From: Ridgeia piscesae
Taxonomy: Eukaryota > Annelida > Polychaeta > Sabellida > Siboglinidae
Reading direction: 5' to 3'
Length of the DNA: 64,000 bases
Assembly: GCA_025642075.2 (NCBI GenBank)
Contig: JAODUO010000077.1
Coordinates: forward strand, 539,501 to 603,500
Position 1 is the first letter of the stretch, and every line of letters begins with the position of its first letter. A program made the position numbers and the translations under genes. Below, one piece after another: positions 1 to 14,900 of the stretch. Below the pieces are notes generated by a model that saw only the letters and a list, made by a program, of their open reading frames with translations, was not told the origin of the DNA and searched no databases.

Positions 1-49
1 ATGTATATGTTTGTGTGTTTGTATGTATGTTTCTGTGTGTTTGTATGTT

Positions 50-82
<33 letters not shown>

Positions 83-430
83 GTTTGTGTGTTTGTATGT
101 ATGTTTGTGTGTGTTTGTATGCATCTTTTTGTGTGTTTGTGTATGCATGTTTGTGTGTGTTTGTATATTATGTATGTTTGTGTGTGTGTTTGTATGTATG
201 GTGTGTGTGTGTGTATGTGTGTGTGTGTGTGTGTTTGTATATATGTATGTTTGTGGGTGTTTGTATGTATGTTTCTGCGTGTATGTTTTTGTGTGCATGT
301 TTGTGTGTGTATTTGTATATATGTATGTTTGTGTGTTTGTATGTTTGTATGTTTGTATGTTTGTTTGTTTGTTTGTGTGTGTTTGTATATATGTATGTTT
401 GTGTGTGTCAGTATATGTCAGTGTTTGATG
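1..430. repeat. (TG/TTTG/TATG)n low-complexity microsatellite
   Basis: Imperfect repeats of TGTG, TTTG and TATG with an embedded TATA run (about 48-82). All plus frames stay open for over 400 bases only because the repeat lacks stops. The translated Cys/Val/Tyr strings are not proteins. It lies at the left edge of the window, in or beyond the 3' part of CEP97. Confidence 0.95.
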
Positions 431-1480
431 AAAAATAACTGCAAGGCGAAAAGTACAATACTAGAGATGTGTGGAGGAAAGTTAACTGGGACCTCTCTAA
501 GATCTATGAACAGCAGGAAAGGATCGTGACAAATGGAGGAACAGGATCATGACTGTCACCAGGCGTCAGCCTTGACCCAGTGGCACAAAGTGTGACAAGG
601 TGACGTCTACAAACATATTTCACACATCACCTTTCAATAGACATTTCACGTCATCTTGTCAACCTGCCTGTGTTTGCTATAATCCAATTAACACTGTGTG
701 TACTGCTCCAAAAACACGTGATGGATTGACTGCCAATAACTCTGCACACGAGTGACTGATCCAGCGTCACACAATACAGACAGACTGATACATAAAACAT
801 CCACAGCGCACTGCGTGAACCTGGCTCTACACAGCCACAACACACAAGTGACAGGTGTCGATTAATGTCGATTCACCACTGCGCCGGTCTCGATCTGTCA
901 CACAACACTACCTACGTTCTGGCAAGATGCCAGAGGGCCACAAACAAACGTCTCATGGAGTAAATGGTTGTTTTGTTACTTTTATATACCTCACACCTCA
1001 GTGACTGATCCTGCGGACATGTTGCAACAGAGATGCACATATGTCATGAGCATTTAAGTTGGACAGTAAATCATAACATATACATGTTATACGAGTCAGA
1101 AATATTTTTCGAAACAATCGAAAGTGTGTGGTATCCCACAAGCCATGCTAACTAATTTGTGAATTTTTTATAAACCATTGGAAAACTACTTAATATGCGT
1201 TCACATCTAAATTCCGTGGGAAATGTTGCAAAGTAGGCTGGCTCTCTATTTATTTTCATGTCGCTGTGTATTCATACTTTGGCATTAATGATAAAAACAT
1301 AATGCAGAACAATATCAAAACCACAGAAAGAAACACCTGCTTATTTGGGAGAACTGCATGAAAATGAACTTCAGAACGGCAGCTGAGGAAGACGACAATT
1401 GAAGAGAGTGGGGGGGGGCTGCTGGGTGAGATGATATCTGGAGGGGGCTATTGAGGATGATGACAATAACAGAGGGAGCT
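431..1480. other. Unassigned DNA, no gene seen
   Basis: No exon with good splice sites and recognisable protein was found on either strand. The last exons of CEP97 would be expected here or beyond the left edge, but I could not place one. Confidence 0.5.
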
Positions 1481-2866
1481 GTTGGGGATGATGACAGTTA
1501 CAGAGAGGGGGGCTGTTGGGGATGATGACAGTTTCAGAGAGGGGGCTGTTGGGGATGATGACAGTTACAGAGAGGGGCTGTTGGGGATGATGACAGTTAC
1601 AGAGAAGGGGCTGTTGGGGATGATGACAGTTACAGAGAGAGCTGTTGGGGATGATGACAGTTACAGAGAGGGGGGCTGTTGCAGTTACAGAGGGGTTGTT
1701 GTTGGGGATGATGACAGTTACAGAGAGGGGGGCTGTTGCAGTTACAGAGGGGTTGTTGTTGGGGATGATGACAGTTACAGAGAGGGGGCTGTTGCAGTTA
1801 CAGAGGGGTTGTTGTTGGGGATGATGACAGTTACAGAGAGGGGGGCTGTTGCAGTTACAGAGGGGTTGTTGTTGGGGATGATGACAGTTACAGAGAGGGG
1901 CTGTTGCAGTTACAGAGGGGTTGTTGTTGGGGATGATGACAGTTACAGAGAGGGGCTGTTGCAGTTACAGAGGGGTTGTTGTTGGGGATGATGACAGTTA
2001 CAGAGAGGGGGGCTGTTGCAGTTACAGAGGGGGGGTTGTTGGGGATGATGACAGTTACAGAGAGGGGGGCTGTTGCAGTTACAGAGGGGTTGTTGTTGGG
2101 GATGATGACAGTTACAGAGAGGGGGGCTGTTGCAGTTACAGAGGGGTTGTTGTTGGGGATGATGACAGCTACAGGAGGGCTGTTGCAGTTACAGAGGGGT
2201 TGTTGTTGGGGATGATGACAGTTACAGAGGGGGGGCTGTTCAGTTACAAGGGGGGGGGTTGGGGATGAAGAGAGGGGGCTGTTGCAGTTACAGAGGGGTT
2301 GTTGTTGGGGATGATGACAGTTACAGAGGGGGCTGTTGCAGTTACAGAGGGGTTGTTGTTGGGGATGATGACAGTTACAGAGGGGGGGCTGTGCAGTTAC
2401 AGAGGGGTTGTTGTTGGGGATGATGACAGTTACAGAGGGGGGGCGGCAGTTACAGAGGGTTGTTGTTGGGATGATGACAGTTACAGAGGGGGCTGTTGCG
2501 TTACAAAGGGGTTGTTGGGGATGATGATTACAGAGAGGGGCTGTTGCAGTTACAGAGGGTTGTTGGGGGATGATGACAGTTACAGAGAGGGGCTTTGCAG
2601 TTACAGAGGGGTTGCTGTTGGGGATGATGACAGTTACAGAGAGGGCTGTTGCAGTTACAGAGGGGTTGTTGTTGGGGATGATGACAGTTACAGAGAGGGG
2701 GCTGTTGCAGTTACAGAGGGGTTGTTGTTGGGGATGATGACAGTTACAGAGAGGGGCTGTTGCAGTTACAGAGGGGTTGTTGTTGGGGATGATGACAGTT
2801 ACAGGGGGCTGTTGCAGTTACAGAGGGGTTGTTGTTGGGGATGATGACAGTTACAGAGAGGGGGGA
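1481..2866. repeat. Compound minisatellite, GATGATGACAGTTACAGAG family
   Basis: Two alternating blocks repeat about 25-30 times: one with GATGATGACAGTTACAGAG followed by a G run, and one with CTGTTGCAGTTACAGAGG then GTTGTTG. Copies differ in G-run length and in loss of one block, as expected from slippage. The long plus-strand frames across it have no independent support. It lies on the 3' side of CEP97 exon 13 and begins about 45 bp beyond that exon's donor. Confidence 0.95.
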
Positions 2867-2912
2867 CATCCCTGCACAACACATAACCAGCAGGTTACAC
2901 ATATACACCTAC

Positions 2913-2999
2913 CACTGCTTGTGACATCTTCTAGCTGCATGTCCTTGAGGCTGTGCTTCTCCTCTCCAATCTGTGGTGTCAACTTTTCCATGGTCCCAC
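2913..2999 (-). CDS. CEP97: CEP97 exon 13 (probable, last one seen)
   Basis: Acceptor ...TGATTGCAATAG, donor GTAGGT. It encodes GTMEKLTPQIGEEKHSLKD and MQLEDVTSS plus one base. Phase 1 in and 1 out. The charged composition suggests coiled coil or linker. The next exon was not found. Confidence 0.6.
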
Positions 3000-5900
3000 C
3001 TATTGCAATCATAACAAAGCTGAAGTAAACACTCCCAGCCTATTCAATCTACCAGCCAATACCTTCACAGGGAGAAATTATTGTTCTATTTGTGTCGTCT
3101 GGGTCAATATGACCTCGACAAGGTCTCTGTCACACGTGTGTAGCAATCTTACTACACCGTTTGAATATTTCACTATGCATTTGTCCTTCCGACATTTGTT
3201 GCATGGAATAAATGAAAGAATGTGTTGGTAAGTTGGGTCCGTGTTGTTCTATATGCAGTGTGCACCTATCTGAACTCTACGACAGTGTCTGTTCACCAGC
3301 TCTGTAGGATCCCTGTACATATTGGTATGTTGTGATACACAAAGGAGAGTTTACTTATTTAACTACCAAAACAAAAAAGGTAATATTTATATGTTATTTA
3401 ACTACCAAAACAAAAAAGGTAATATTTATATGTCTGTGATACTTATCTATGGTAATTTACACTCAATTCAATATCTAGCAACTTATGTCAAAACAATCTG
3501 TACAATCTGACCGAGAGCATGAGTGGGCTGTGTCGCTTATCTGTATGACAACAACAACAACAACAACAACAACACAAATAACAACACAGAGGCAGAGCTC
3601 TCCACAATGCTGAAAAAAATCCAAAAAACAATCACTAGGAATGCAAGAGTCTCCACATCTCCACATGGCCACACACATCATCTCAGTTTTACAGACTTCT
3701 AAAAACTGGCTCCCCTTCCACGGGTGACGCCAACAGCAACAGTAGAATTAGAAACGAGTTGAGAAATGGAAATGCAACGAGTTGATAGGTAGTTAATTAG
3801 CCGCCATCGCCTGGCACAACTCAAGACTAGACTTGCCCCAGGTAACTGAATTGATCGTTAATACTAGATTACTGCCCCCCTGGGAGTATCTGGTTCAGGT
3901 CATACATATTCATAAGGCAATCTTGCTACCAGGTAGTTAATAACGACATATTATAAATGGCGGTGTTTGGTAAGCTTATCTGCTGGGTGGTAATGAAAAC
4001 ACACCTCCCTGGCGGACTTCCATGTCTGCACTGCAGTTTAGGGTTACGTCGTTAGTTTCCATCGAATCAAATAGTTACGACAACAAGGGTATTATTAAAT
4101 ATGTCAATACATGCTGGGTGGTGTTATTATGGTAATTATGGTTTAGATACATATTAAAACATGTGAATAAAAACAACACATCTTGTCTGAACATGCATAG
4201 ATATGTGCAAATGGGACCAAGTCACTGTTTTCGTGTGGTTTCATTATATGGACAACGTGTAAACTTATCATTAAAACATTTTCAATAAATATCGTGTACC
4301 TAGAAATAAAAGGCTAGAAATATAATATGGCTATGAACAGGGAAAAGGGCACAGTTTCAGATTATGCCGTGCGATTTGTGCAACTGTTTAAACTGATTGT
4401 GGCCAAGTGGCAGCGTGTCCACATGTCAGGCAAGGACAGATATACTACATAAAAACGTCCAATCACCACACGTGGTTTCCAGGAAAACATGAACACATGG
4501 AATCTATTTAAACCATACACACAACCATACAGACATGGCGTATTGATGTTTTGGATACACAGATGAGCCGGTTGATTACCATATTTCTGATCTGTTGATT
4601 GATTGGTGAAGCACACAGGGGTCGTGTTTACCCCTGTCGATCCAGGTCTGTGAGTAAATAACATTTACAAACTTAGTCGCTCAATATTTGGTCGCACCAA
4701 ACATCAACAGAACTTCTGCACCTGCTATGTGTGTCGTGTTGGCACGGCATTGTTACTAGTGTTATGATGAATCATTCTGTGGTAGTCAGGCAAAATCCAA
4801 GGCCTATCCTTCCTTGTTACAACTCACGTGTTTACTTCAGTGTTAACAGATATATATCATTATCTACACTTAGAATAACCAGAACTTGCTGGGTACCCCT
4901 GTGAGGTGATTTCTAACAGTTAAACTGAGGTCGACTGGTCCTTCTGTTTTATTACGATTTGTTTGTATGAGAACAAATATCTGATGGTATATTACTCGCC
5001 AAATTGCATTTAACAATACAGAAACAGTGCTCACAATCAGATGGTGCTTCTGTGAAACGTCGTAGTTATTGTAAACAGAACACTAAAATTGTTCAGCTGT
5101 TGTTTATTGATATGCACTGCATAGGTAAATTAAACAAATCATTTTGTTGACTATCAAATGATAGCATTCTTGATTCTCTGGTTGGAACAATCTGAGGTGA
5201 TGTTCACTGAGACAGTTCTATTGCGAGTGACGTCAATGTGACAGTGTCACGTGGGGTCTGAATTTTTTTTATATAACTGCAAAAATCTTCAACTGAATTA
5301 ATGGATGACATTATTTATATGTGATTTACTTAGTAAATATAGCTTACATAGATGGATTGTTTTTATAGCATTAGTGATTTATTTTGTCAGACATTACCAG
5401 GTATGATCATAGTAAGACCGACATAGTTTTTATAAACAATACTGGCGGAAGCAAACATCCAACTGATAGCAGCAGTATATTCAATGATTACGCTACTTAC
5501 AATTGACGTAATTACCAGATTCACAATGATTAAATTAAAACATATTTCAAATATATGTTATGTATTGAGTAGTGAACTTTCAGCATATCTGTACTGTCCT
5601 ATATCACTTATCAGTAAAATGTCAAGTGATGCAGAAGATTTTCCGTCAAGTCACATGTAACACAGTAGTCAGTGGTCACAGCACCTTGGGGCTGTAGCAT
5701 TGAAATGGTCAAAAAGCACCAGAGACTGACCTTCCTGCCAGGCATTGGCCCTGTGTGAGAGGTCAGTTGGGGGTCCACCTGTCATCTGGACAGACTCAGA
5801 GTTCTGCTGGAGGTGGACAATGGCCTGGTCAACCATTTGTCTTGCATCTGTAATGACCAATGTCACACGTAACAGTCACATGTCAATGTAAGTCCCCTTT

Positions 5901-8900
5901 TGCATGATTTATTCACCATTAATAATAAATTGTAAAGGTCAACTTGAATAGAAACTACAATTCATTAAACAAGGACCACGAGGACAAGACCGTGAAGCCA
6001 TATCTTCATGACAGGCAGTAATCAGACTGACCAACCATAAAACAGATATTAATAAATCATGATACGATTAAGAGAAACCAAACGAATAATAATAAATAAT
6101 TAAAACTTATGTTCAACACACACGATGTAATAAACAATATACTGACACGGGTCGTACGAAGGCAGAAGACGACGACTTTAAAACAAAACAAACAGCATAA
6201 CAGATAAAGGAAAACCTAAGAGTGCAGCATCAACAAGACAGTCTGTTTACTACCATCTACACCAGCTGATATCACACTTACACCAGCTGATATCACACTT
6301 ACACCAGCTGATATCACACTTACACCAGCTGATATCACACTTACACCAGCTGATATCAAACTTACACCAGCTGATATCCACTTACACCAGCTGATATCAC
6401 ACTTACACCAGCTGATGTCACACTTACACCAGCTGATATCACAACTTACACCAGCTGATATCCCACTTACACCAGCTGATATCCCACTTACACCAGCTGA
6501 TATCCCACTTACACCAGCTGATATCCCACTTACACCAGCTGATATCCCACTTACACCAGCTGATATCAAACCCACACCAAGCTGATATCCCACTAACACC
6601 AGCTGATATCCCACTTACACCAGCTGATATCCCACTTACACCAGCTGATATCCCACTTACACCAACTAATATCCAACTTACACCAGCTGATATCCCACTA
6701 ACACCAGCTGATATCCCACTAACACCAGCTGATATCCCACTAACACCAGCTGATATCCCACTAACACCAGCTGATATCCCACTAACACCAGCTGATATCC
6801 CACTAACACCAGCTGATATCCCACTAACACCAGCTGATATCCCACTTACACTGCCTGTAAACGATCGCCATGCCTGTGTTGTTCTCGCGTCCACCATAAA
6901 CACAACCGATCCACACAAGTCGGCATCAAAGCACATGAATGATTCGTGAGCCAGCGTGACGTCGGCCGTCAGAGAACTGGTCGCTTACACACACAGAGAA
7001 GTCTATATCTGTGTGTGCCCACACTCAGTGCTGCTCTCTGAGTTGGCCATGAGCCATAATAGGATCGACCAACCACGCTACGACGACTGCGTCTCCCTTA
7101 GTCTCCCACAGCCGTCATTAAGTCAGCCGTCGCTGTAACAATGCACGACTAACTACTGCTCAACTCAGTTGGGTCTTCCACTGCCAGCCAGGTACACGTC
7201 CCTGTAACTTGGCCACATGCCAGGCGCGGGACAATGCACCGGTGCAGGCCGTTGTAACAGGCAGTAATACTTTATATCAACTTTCATTAATTCCGTGGGC
7301 CGCTCTGGCGAGAGTTCAGATCTGAAGTAGTTTGTGCTGTACATGGCACAGACTAAGCATGCCGTGACCTAAACCACATTTGTCTTGCTGAGAAGTAAGG
7401 AACGGCCGTGAACTGGTTGAAGAACAGGACTCCAGGAGTCACGAGAAACATTAGTTGGGTGATACTGGCTTAGTCATATGGCACTATTCTGGGTGCACCT
7501 TATAAAGAGAAATTATTACGAAACAAAAGTTGAAATAGGGACGATAGGACACATCTAACATAAATCCTGTGAGTAGCATGTGGCCCTATGATCGAATTCT
7601 TGTAACTTTGTGGTATATTTATATGGGCATTTGTATTCATCATCATCATCATTGTGCAGCCGTAGTGTCTGTAGTGTGCAGCCGTAGTGCTGTTCCCAGT
7701 AGTCTGTGTGATGTGTTATCCTCTGCCAGATGGTGTCTTTCCAGTACTCATCTAAATCACCTCGCCATCATCTCATCTGGTCTACACTAGATCGTTTTCC
7801 TTCGTTGAGGTTTCCAGGCATCTTCTGATTCTTTACATTACGTTTATGAGCTTTGTTTTCTCTCTTATCCAGATGCTAGTCTCAAGTACACTTCTTTCCA
7901 CCTGTGCTTGTGTGGCTGCCGGCTTGTTTTTTTGCCTGGTTGATCAGTGCCCATAATTCAAAATGTAGGCCAGAATGTAAGACTACATTCTGCACATACC
8001 TCCACCTGAGTTACAAAGTAAAACCCTAATAGCATGAGAACTCTCTTGTGACCGCTGGCTGATCTCAGGTTAGCTCTTTAGTGACTGCCTTGTGTGAAGT
8101 ACTGGAAACTTGTTTACACAACTGTGTGAACTAGAGCAATGTGGAATGAACAATCCAGCAGGGCTTTATTTTGACTCATAGAAAGCACTTGACCAGGAGG
8201 ACAAGTGCTGTCACATGTTGACCAGGAGGACAAGTGCTGACCCATGGTCACATGTTGACCAGGGGGACAAGTGCAGACCCATGGTCACATGTTGACCAGG
8301 GGGACAAGTGCTGACCCATGGTCACATGTTGACCAGGGGGACAAGTGCTAACCCATGGTCACATATTGACCAGGAGGACAAGTGCTGACCCATGGTCACA
8401 TGTTCACCAGGGGGTCAAGTGCTGACCCATGGTCACATGTTGACCAGGGGGACAAGAGCTGACCCATGGTCACATGTTGACCAGGAGGACAAGTGCTGAC
8501 CCATGGTCACATGTTGACCAGGGGGACAAGAGCTGACCCATGGTCACATGTTCACCAGGGGGACAAGAGCTGACCCATGGTCACATGTTGACCAGGAGGA
8601 CAAGTGCTGACCCATGGTCACATGTTGACCAGGGGGACAAGTGCTAACCCATGGTCACATGTTGACCAGGAGGACAAGTGCTGACCCATGGTCACATGTT
8701 CACCAGGGGGCCAAGTGCTGACCCATGGTCACATGTTGACCAGGGGGACAAGTGCTGACCCATGGTCACATGTTCACCAGGGGGACAAGAGCTGACCCAT
8801 GGTCACATGTTGACCAGGGGGACAAGTGCTGACCCATGGTCACATGTTGACCAGGAGGACAAGTGCTGACCCATGGTCACATGTTGACCAGGGGGACAAG

Positions 8901-11900
8901 TGCTGACCCATGGTCACATGTTGACCAGGAGGACAAGTGCTATCACATGTTGACCAGAGGGACAAGTGCTGACCCATGGTCACATGTTGACCAGGAGGAC
9001 AAGTGCTGACCCATGGTCACATGTTGACCAGGGGGACAAGTGCTGACCCATGGTCACATGTTGACCAGGAGGACAAGTGCTGACCCATGGTCACATGTTG
9101 ACCAGGGGGACAAGTGCTGACCCATGGTCACATGTTGACCAGGGGGACAAGTGCTGACCCATGGTCACATGTTGACCAGGGGGACAAGTGCTGACCCATG
9201 GTCACATGTTGACTAGGGGGACAAGTGCTGACCCATGGTCACATGTTGACCAGGGGGACAAGAGCTGACCCATGGTCACATGTTGACTAGGGGGACAAGT
9301 GCTGACCCATGGTCACATGTTGACCATGAGGACAAGTGCTGACCCATGGTCACATGTTGACCAGGGGGACAAGTGCTGACCCATGGTCACATGTTGACCA
9401 GGAGGACAAGTGCTGACCCATGGTCACATGTTGACCAGGAGGACAAGTGCTGACCCATGGTCACATGTTGACCAGAAATCTATTTGTACCATACAAAACA
9501 TTACAATCTGCAGCGATTTACGATCAGAGCACAAAACTAACCAGATGTTGACATATCAGAGTGTTTGGTGAGAGTAGAAAGTAATGTAATAATTATACAC
9601 ATTCCAAGAACCAACACTTGGTGATATTGATCAACATGTAATCAACAATAATTATGTGCAAGTAAAACCACCTACAAACTAGCCTTGACCGTCTGGTAAA
9701 ACATGTCAACTACCCCAGTCTACAGTACATGTCATTGACTCAGCCTACATGTCATCCACACCACCCTACATGTCACCACCCCACTCTACATGTCATCCAC
9801 CCACCCTACATGTCATTCCACTCCAGCCCTACATGTCATCCACCCACCCTACATGTCACCCACCCACTCTATATGTCATCCACACCACCCTACATGTCAT
9901 TCACACCACCCTACATGTCATCCACTCCACCCTACATGTCATCCACCCCACCCTACATGTCATCCACCCCACACTACATGTCATCCACCCCACCCTACAT
10001 GTCATCCACCCCACACTACATGTCATCCACCCCACCCTACATGTCATCCACCCCACACTACATGTCACCCACCCACTCTATATGTCATCCACACCACCCT
10101 ACATGTCATCCACCCCACACTACATGTCACCCACCCACTCTATATGTCATCCACACCACCTTACATAGTCAATCCAGCCTTTCTTAAAGGTCGTATCAGT
10201 GACCCTCAACCCGTATGTAACTGAATTCCAGGTCATTAAAACAGATAAACAGTTTCCCTGGTCATTGTTTTTCCTTCCCTCAATTGTTCCAGTAATCTTG
10301 GTTTATTTACTGATAAATGGCCACCTGGCTTGAACTGGTTGGGGCAATATTGACTTATCCAACTGGACAAGTATAGTGGACAATGTACATATCCATCATG
10401 GGTAGCTATTAAACAAGTCTTGTTCCAGGCAAGCAGACAAGATTAATATTGAGCCCTTTAGACTGGGTGAGCCTAACACCAAACCTCCTTGCTCACCAAA
10501 CCTTTTGCTTAATTAATACTTGATTATGTCATGTAAATAGATAATTTGGATTGTAAAAATTGTTGTTTAAATCTCTGCTCCATTATCCTACATTTCCGCA
10601 ATCTTTGTTAATCCATCCAAACTCCCCGAGAACGAAAGTATAACACCGACATATGAGAAATGACTGTAGTTAGTAGTGACTACCCCGGTAGTTGGCTATT
10701 TGTTGACCTGCCTGTTGTCCTGTAAACTGGTGGTCCTTTTCTGTCAACTGAATAAAGAAGATCCAATTAGTGTGTATTATAAGCACAGCACCATTGTACA
10801 ATGAAAACTGGGCTAAAGACTAATGGATATCTTTCAACTGTAGATGGCTGTAGATGATAGTTATCAGGCTTCGTAGCGCTATGTACATACACAATGGGTC
10901 TACGGAGTCAGTCTTATCCTCAAGTTTAACACAATCAAGGAAGTTCTGACACAGTATTGATCAAATTAATTGGCAACAAACGACTAATTAATTATACACG
11001 AGGAAAGTCCAGCAAGTCTACGGGCGTGAGTTTACAATAAAGTATCCATAAATAATTTCTTGGTATGTTTAAATTCCCCACCACTGATGTAATGCAGGGA
11101 TTACAAAGACTATTTAGCCTATGACCACGCAGAGTTAAACCATGAGTAATGGGTGGCAAATGTCAAGGAGTGCTAAGATCTTGTGTGAACCTTATATGAT
11201 CTTGTGTAAACGACATGTAATCTTGTGTGAATTTCATATCTTCATATGAATCTTTCATGATCTTGTGTGAACTATGCACAATCTTGTATGGACGATATAA
11301 GATCCTGTGTGAACCTTGCACATCTTGAGTGAGATGTGTGAAATTTATAATGATCTTCTGTAAACCTTATCTGCCCCACGGCGAAACGTATATAAAGAAG
11401 TTGGCAAGCTTCAGGAGTCATACTAAATGTGTTCCCCCTAATATGTAGGGGTGGGGATGACAATTTAAAGGATAATTGTTTTGGTCGGGGCTTGAGATAG
11501 GATTAACCCACCAGTGGTGATTGACCGGCGTGTCTATTCTGGTACAAATCATGTGTTTAGGGTGTAAAGAGCTGAGAAAGTAGTCTGTAACATCACACTT
11601 GAAATCTTAAACACACCCACATGACACTGAGGAAGGACTAGCTGAAGCTATAGGGGAACCCCCTCCCCCTGATGGCACAATTTCAGTTTGAGACAGCAGG
11701 ACACTGGAGTGGCACAGGCCAGCTCAGTTGCCCAATGTTAATGTTTGTGATGAGAAACATGTCACGGTCTGGCTATGGTAGTTTCAGAACAGAAATGTTG
11801 CTGTTACATCATCTAAACAGTACTTCATGAATTCATCAGACCTGTGTCAACGCTTGGTGTGAAACACTCGTCTGCCTGTGTGAAATGTACGTATACATGG

Positions 11901-14900
11901 TATGACAAGAACTGACAAGAAAGCAAGTTTTGCAGAAGTAACAGTCTATACAGACAGAGTGAGTTGAGCTTTAAGATACAACACACAACACTTCATGTTA
12001 TGTTCCGTCTCCCAAAAAGCCAGCTAGAACATGCTGCCACCTATTGAGCATACTTGCTAAAACAAACAACGTGCTGCCATCTAGTGGCTATACGTACGCA
12101 CCTTATAAATTCCCACCAGGAATGGCTGGGATACCTTTAATTACCTTGACTGTAACGTATAGAGTATATATTAAATTACTTCAAATCAATTTACATCAGC
12201 ATTAATAAGGGGTGGTTGGAGAAGTTTATGAAGTCTAAAAAATGGAATGGATTAAAACACACCACCATTTCTGTGGCCATGACAACTAGGCATGGTACGT
12301 GATGTACATCCTCATATCCTCATAAGCCAGGGATGTTTGCCATGCAAGCTACCCTTGGCAAATCCCCTCCGAGAAGTGCTTCAGTTGAAATTAACCAGTT
12401 GATTAACGTTACTATTCGTGACGCTTCACCCGCGAGAACACTGCTAATACCCGACCCAATTTGAAAGAAAATGAAATCAGCCAATATACTATTCTATCAC
12501 ACGACCAAAGGCCAACCACACTCCTTGTGGGCAGTTTCATTGGCTGACATTAATAGAGGATTGTCTGAATGGGATGTGCCTGGGTAGAGGAGAGCTGGTG
12601 CTGATGTAATCAGCCGCAGTAATCCTTGGCACACAAAGCTGCTGGTGTGTGGACACACTGCTTCGTCAGTGCAAGCAAACAACTGGTGGCAGTCGTTTTA
12701 AAGGCATTTCAAAATCAAATCAAAAGTGTCATAAGAGGTATTAGAAGTAAGCAAACTTGTTTACTCTGCAAATTAATTAGACCACCCATAAAATACAACA
12801 CTAACAATAAAATTACTCTTGAGGCCAGAATCCTCAAAACGAGGCTTACTGGTGCAACAAAGCCACATGTTTAAACGTTCCCATAAGCAATGTGAACGTC
12901 ATCACCAGGCAGACGGAACTGGTAAGAAGTCAAAGACGACAGACAATACTGAAAAGGTAGATGACGGTGAAATGAAACTATAGTTCCTGCTGATTTAACA
13001 ATGGCATGAACGAAGTGAATTCCACAGAATTCATGCAGCAAGGTCAAGTTCCTGAAGTCATCTTAATTAGTTTAGCAGTACAAAGTAGACTAATTACTTA
13101 CTGATGTTGACGCCTCGGGTCCTGACTGACGGGTCTTTGGGACTGTTCCTTTTGGCTGGCGGGACGTCTTCTTCAGTATCACTTGAATCCTTCACCAGTG
13201 ACACAAAACACATTCCATGTAGTGTAGGTAGCCATAGTGGTTATGTGAAATGGGGGCCTTGTGTACCACGCATGCTAAACAATTCTGTATATGTTGGAGT
13301 TTAGATAAGTATTTTTGGCAATGTCATTTAGAAGTGAGTTACAATAGTCCAGTTGACTATTAATCAGAGCAACTAATATTTTTTAGCAGATGATAAAGAC
13401 AAATGATTTGATGGATTTTACAGAATTCACATATATGTACATGATAGAAACTTGATTTACATTGTGAAATTGTAATTTTGAAAGATGAAATTACTGTCAA
13501 AGACAACACCTACATTCTGAATGGTATCTGATGGTGATGCATCGTGACCAAGTATTTTAACTGGAAAGTAGTTGACAATATTGTTTTGTTGTTATTTAAT
13601 ACACCTATACAAAACACATCCCATAATATACCCATACAAAACACATTTCTTAATACACCTATACAAAACACATCCCATAACACACCCATACAAAACACAT
13701 TCCTTAATACACTCTTATCAAACACATCCCGTAATACACCCATACAAAACACATCCCATAATACAACCATACAAAACACATCCCATAATACACCCATACA
13801 AAACACATTTCTTAATACACCTATACAAAACACATCCCATAATACACCCATACAAAACACATTTCTTAATACACCTATACAAAACACATCCCATAATACA
13901 CCCATACAAAACACATTCCTTAATACACTCTTATCAAACACATCCCGTAATACACCCATACAAAACACATCCCATAATACACCCATACAAAACACATCCC
14001 ATAATACACCCATACAAAACGCATCCCATAATACACCCATACAAAACGCATCCCATAATACACCCATACAAAACGCATCCCATAATACACCCATACAAAA
14101 CGCATCCCATAATATACCCACACAAAACGCATCCCATAATACACCCATACAAAATGCATCCCATAATACACCCATACAAAACACATCCCATAATACACCC
14201 ATACAAAACGCATCCCATAATACACCCATACAAAACACATCACATAATACACCCACACAAAACACATCACATAATACACCCACACAAAACACATCACATA
14301 ATACACCCACACAAAACACATCCCATAATACACTCATACAAGACACATCCCATAATACACTCATACAAGACACATCCCATAATACACCCACACAAAATAC
14401 ATCCCGTAATACACCCATACAAAACACATCCCATTATACACCCATACAAAACACATCCCATAATACACCCATACAACAAAACACATCCTATAATACACCC
14501 ACACAAAATACATCCCATAATACACCCATACAAAACACATCCTATAATACACCCATACAAAACACATCCCATAATACACCCATACAAAACACATCCCATA
14601 ATACACCCACACCAAACACATCCCATAATACACTCATACAAAACACATCCCATAATACACCCACACCAAACACATCCCATAATACATCCACACAAAACAC
14701 ATCCCATAATACACCCATACAACAAAACACATCCTATAATACACCCATACAAAACACATCCCATAAAACACCCATACAAAACACATCCCATAATACACCC
14801 ATACAAAACACATCCCATAATACACCCACACAAAACACATCCCATAATACACCCACACAAAACACATCCCATAATACACCCACACAAAACACATCCCATA

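Noticed and set aside
12497..12874. Small ORFs on both strands near 12.6 kb as possible CEP97 exons
   Set aside because: The region belongs to the dispersed ~310-bp repeat, and exon 10 joins exon 11 in phase without it.
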